Shown one piece after another: positions 62,943 to 64,000 of a stretch of DNA of 64,000 nucleotides (within the stretch, counting starts at the first letter, position 1; the number at the start of each line of letters is the position of its first letter). The position numbers were made by a program, and so were the translations under genes. Source of the stretch: Candidatus Zixiibacteriota bacterium (GTDB lineage: Bacteria > Zixibacteria > MSB-5A5 > GN15 > FEB-12). The stretch is from assembly GCA_040756055.1 (NCBI GenBank), contig JBFLZR010000005.1, forward strand, positions 1 to 64,000. The letters are read 5' to 3'. The notes under the pieces are model-generated. The model was not told where the DNA came from and ran no database searches. It was given only the letters and a program-made list of their open reading frames with translations.

Positions 62943-64000
62943 GCTGCTTATCAGCCTGATCTTATCCGTTGTTGCCGTCTCATCGGTGATGGGTGCATCG
63001 CTCAAACCCGACGACATCAACGATGTAAATGCCCAGATAAAAATCATCCATCCCAAGCCGAACCAACTGGTAGCATCGGTTGATTCGGCTTTCATATTGG
63101 GGAATGTCCCGGCCGAAAACGATGGCCAGGCCTACAAGCTGTTTATCAACGATCAATTTGTGCCGGTTCATCCCAATGGCGGCTTTATCGCGTTTTTGCC
63201 CATCGCCCCCGACACATTCCAGTTTCACCTTGAGGCCTATCTCGTCGAAAAAGACCGCTACAAAGACCTCAATGGAACCAGTTCCAAAAACGACATTCTC
63301 TCTATCCATATCCAGCGCGCGCTGACAAAAACCCTTTCTGTTGTGGTGCCGAAACCGATGCAGACACTCCCCATGGATTCAACGGTCTTTGACCGGGAAA
63401 TCAACCTTCCGTCGGGCGACATAGTGATGACATCAGGCGACAGGTTCAAAGTCGAGTTTCGAGGTACTCCCGGACGAGCGGCATGGTTTGGCATTCCCGG
63501 AGTGATTGACTCGGTGCCGATGGCCGAACTGGAACCACAAATGCAACAGTTCTTCGGAGAATCCGTCTTCGGCGCCGGAGGGGTCCCTGAATCGCTTAAG
63601 GTGGCGGGGGTGTACTCGGGATTTTATGACATCCCTCCCGGGGTCCAATGCGATACCGTGCGCTTGAATTACTGCCTCGGCCAACTCGGGGTGAGGGAAT
63701 TGCTGCACAGGTTCTGGCTGCCTCCGTACGAGCATGACGACCGAATGCTGTCGATGCTTCTTTCCATGACTGACACCACGTGCGCGGACACGATCAGTTC
63801 CTACCGGGTGTCCATCAACGGCCCCGATTACCCGTTCACTGTCCGCTTCATGGATTCAGTACAGATTATCCGGTACGCGCCGCGCATGGGGTATTTCGCC
63901 ATATTTCAGCCAAAAGGAGTGGAAGCACTGGCCGTGGGAGCCGAGGCAGACTGGTACAGGATTCAACTGTCAAAAACGCAGTTCGCCTGGGTACAAAAAA
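62914..64000 (+). CDS. Secreted protein, start of a possible amidase (cut by the window end)
   Basis: An open frame of 362 codons runs from an ATG at 62914, inside the epimerase gene, to the window edge without a stop. It gives a signal peptide (MLWRSTFPVRLLISLILSV, then ...SSVMGAS). The mature part starts with KIIHPKPNQLVAS and holds beta-strand-rich domains. The last visible part, MGYFAIFQPKGVEALAVGAE followed by DWYRIQLS, looks like an SH3-type domain. The catalytic part, if any, lies beyond the window. Being directly after the NlpC/P60 and epimerase genes, an N-acetylmuramoyl-L-alanine amidase is a reasonable guess, but no catalytic motif is visible. Confidence 0.65.
   Translation, partial: MLWRSTFPVRLLISLILSVVAVSSVMGASLKPDDINDVNAQIKIIHPKPNQLVASVDSAFILGNVPAENDGQAYKLFINDQFVPVHPNGGFIAFLPIAPDTFQFHLEAYLVEKDRYKDLNGTSSKNDILSIHIQRALTKTLSVVVPKPMQTLPMDSTVFDREINLPSGDIVMTSGDRFKVEFRGTPGRAAWFGIPGVIDSVPMAELEPQMQQFFGESVFGAGGVPESLKVAGVYSGFYDIPPGVQCDTVRLNYCLGQLGVRELLHRFWLPPYEHDDRMLSMLLSMTDTTCADTISSYRVSINGPDYPFTVRFMDSVQIIRYAPRMGYFAIFQPKGVEALAVGAEADWYRIQLSKTQFAWVQK

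Noticed and set aside
1-64000. CRISPR array
   Set aside because: No regularly spaced short repeats with unique spacers were seen; the only regular repeat is the 93-bp tRNA-tail set.

Overview
The window looks like part of a chromosome from a Gram-negative, two-membrane bacterium of moderate G+C content. LptD, BamD, LolA and several lipoproteins and outer-membrane barrels show the outer membrane. The mix of decaheme/porin electron-transfer genes, a very large LptD, an OtsAB plus TreT trehalose locus and a class II-like EPSP synthase would fit the FCB superphylum, for example a Zixibacteria-like lineage. That placement is inference from gene content; no rRNA is present to test it.

Layout. 1-2.5 kb: an ECF sigma factor and an MFS transporter. 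2.5-4.7 kb: a two-gene restriction-modification locus. 5.0-5.7 kb: a repeat-bearing lipoprotein. 6.0-9.6 kb: an extracellular electron conduit made of a decaheme MtrA-like cytochrome, an MtrB-like porin and a six-haem lipoprotein. 9.81-16.48 kb: a 6.6-kb island between a truncated and an intact tRNA-Leu(UAA), carrying a HIT protein, an APH-like kinase, a ThiL/PurM-fold protein and a TrlF-type PHP-ATPase. 16.5-16.7 kb: tandem copies of the tRNA-Leu 3' end. 16.8-21.0 kb (minus strand): a trehalose operon.

21.2-29.3 kb: tRNA-Thr, glutamine synthetase, a small lipoprotein, a 2-aminoadipate-type aminotransferase, a DapF homologue without its catalytic cysteines, an MFS transporter and ArgS. 29.4-36.3 kb: a compact shikimate operon aroF-aroA-aroE-aroK-aroB-aroQ ending in an M2-type peptidase. 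36.3-44.8 kb: two paralogous barrels (minus strand), MATE, a fumarylacetoacetase-family protein, AlaX and LptD. 45.0-54.5 kb: HU, then a tight run ftsK-lolA-rimO-transglycosylase-bamD-nadD-polA. 54.6-59.3 kb: a barrel, coaE, transketolase and an aminotransferase. 59.7-64 kb: a secreted protein, a small coiled-coil protein, and a murein-peptide cluster (NlpC/P60, dipeptide epimerase, and the start of a secreted protein cut by the window edge).

Most of the window is core metabolism and envelope biogenesis. The accessory parts are the restriction-modification pair, the tRNA-Leu island and possibly the cytochrome conduit. The strongest candidate for something undescribed is the HIT/APH/ThiL-like cassette next to the TrlF ATPase in the island. 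The tandem tRNA 3'-end repeats just outside it are a second candidate.
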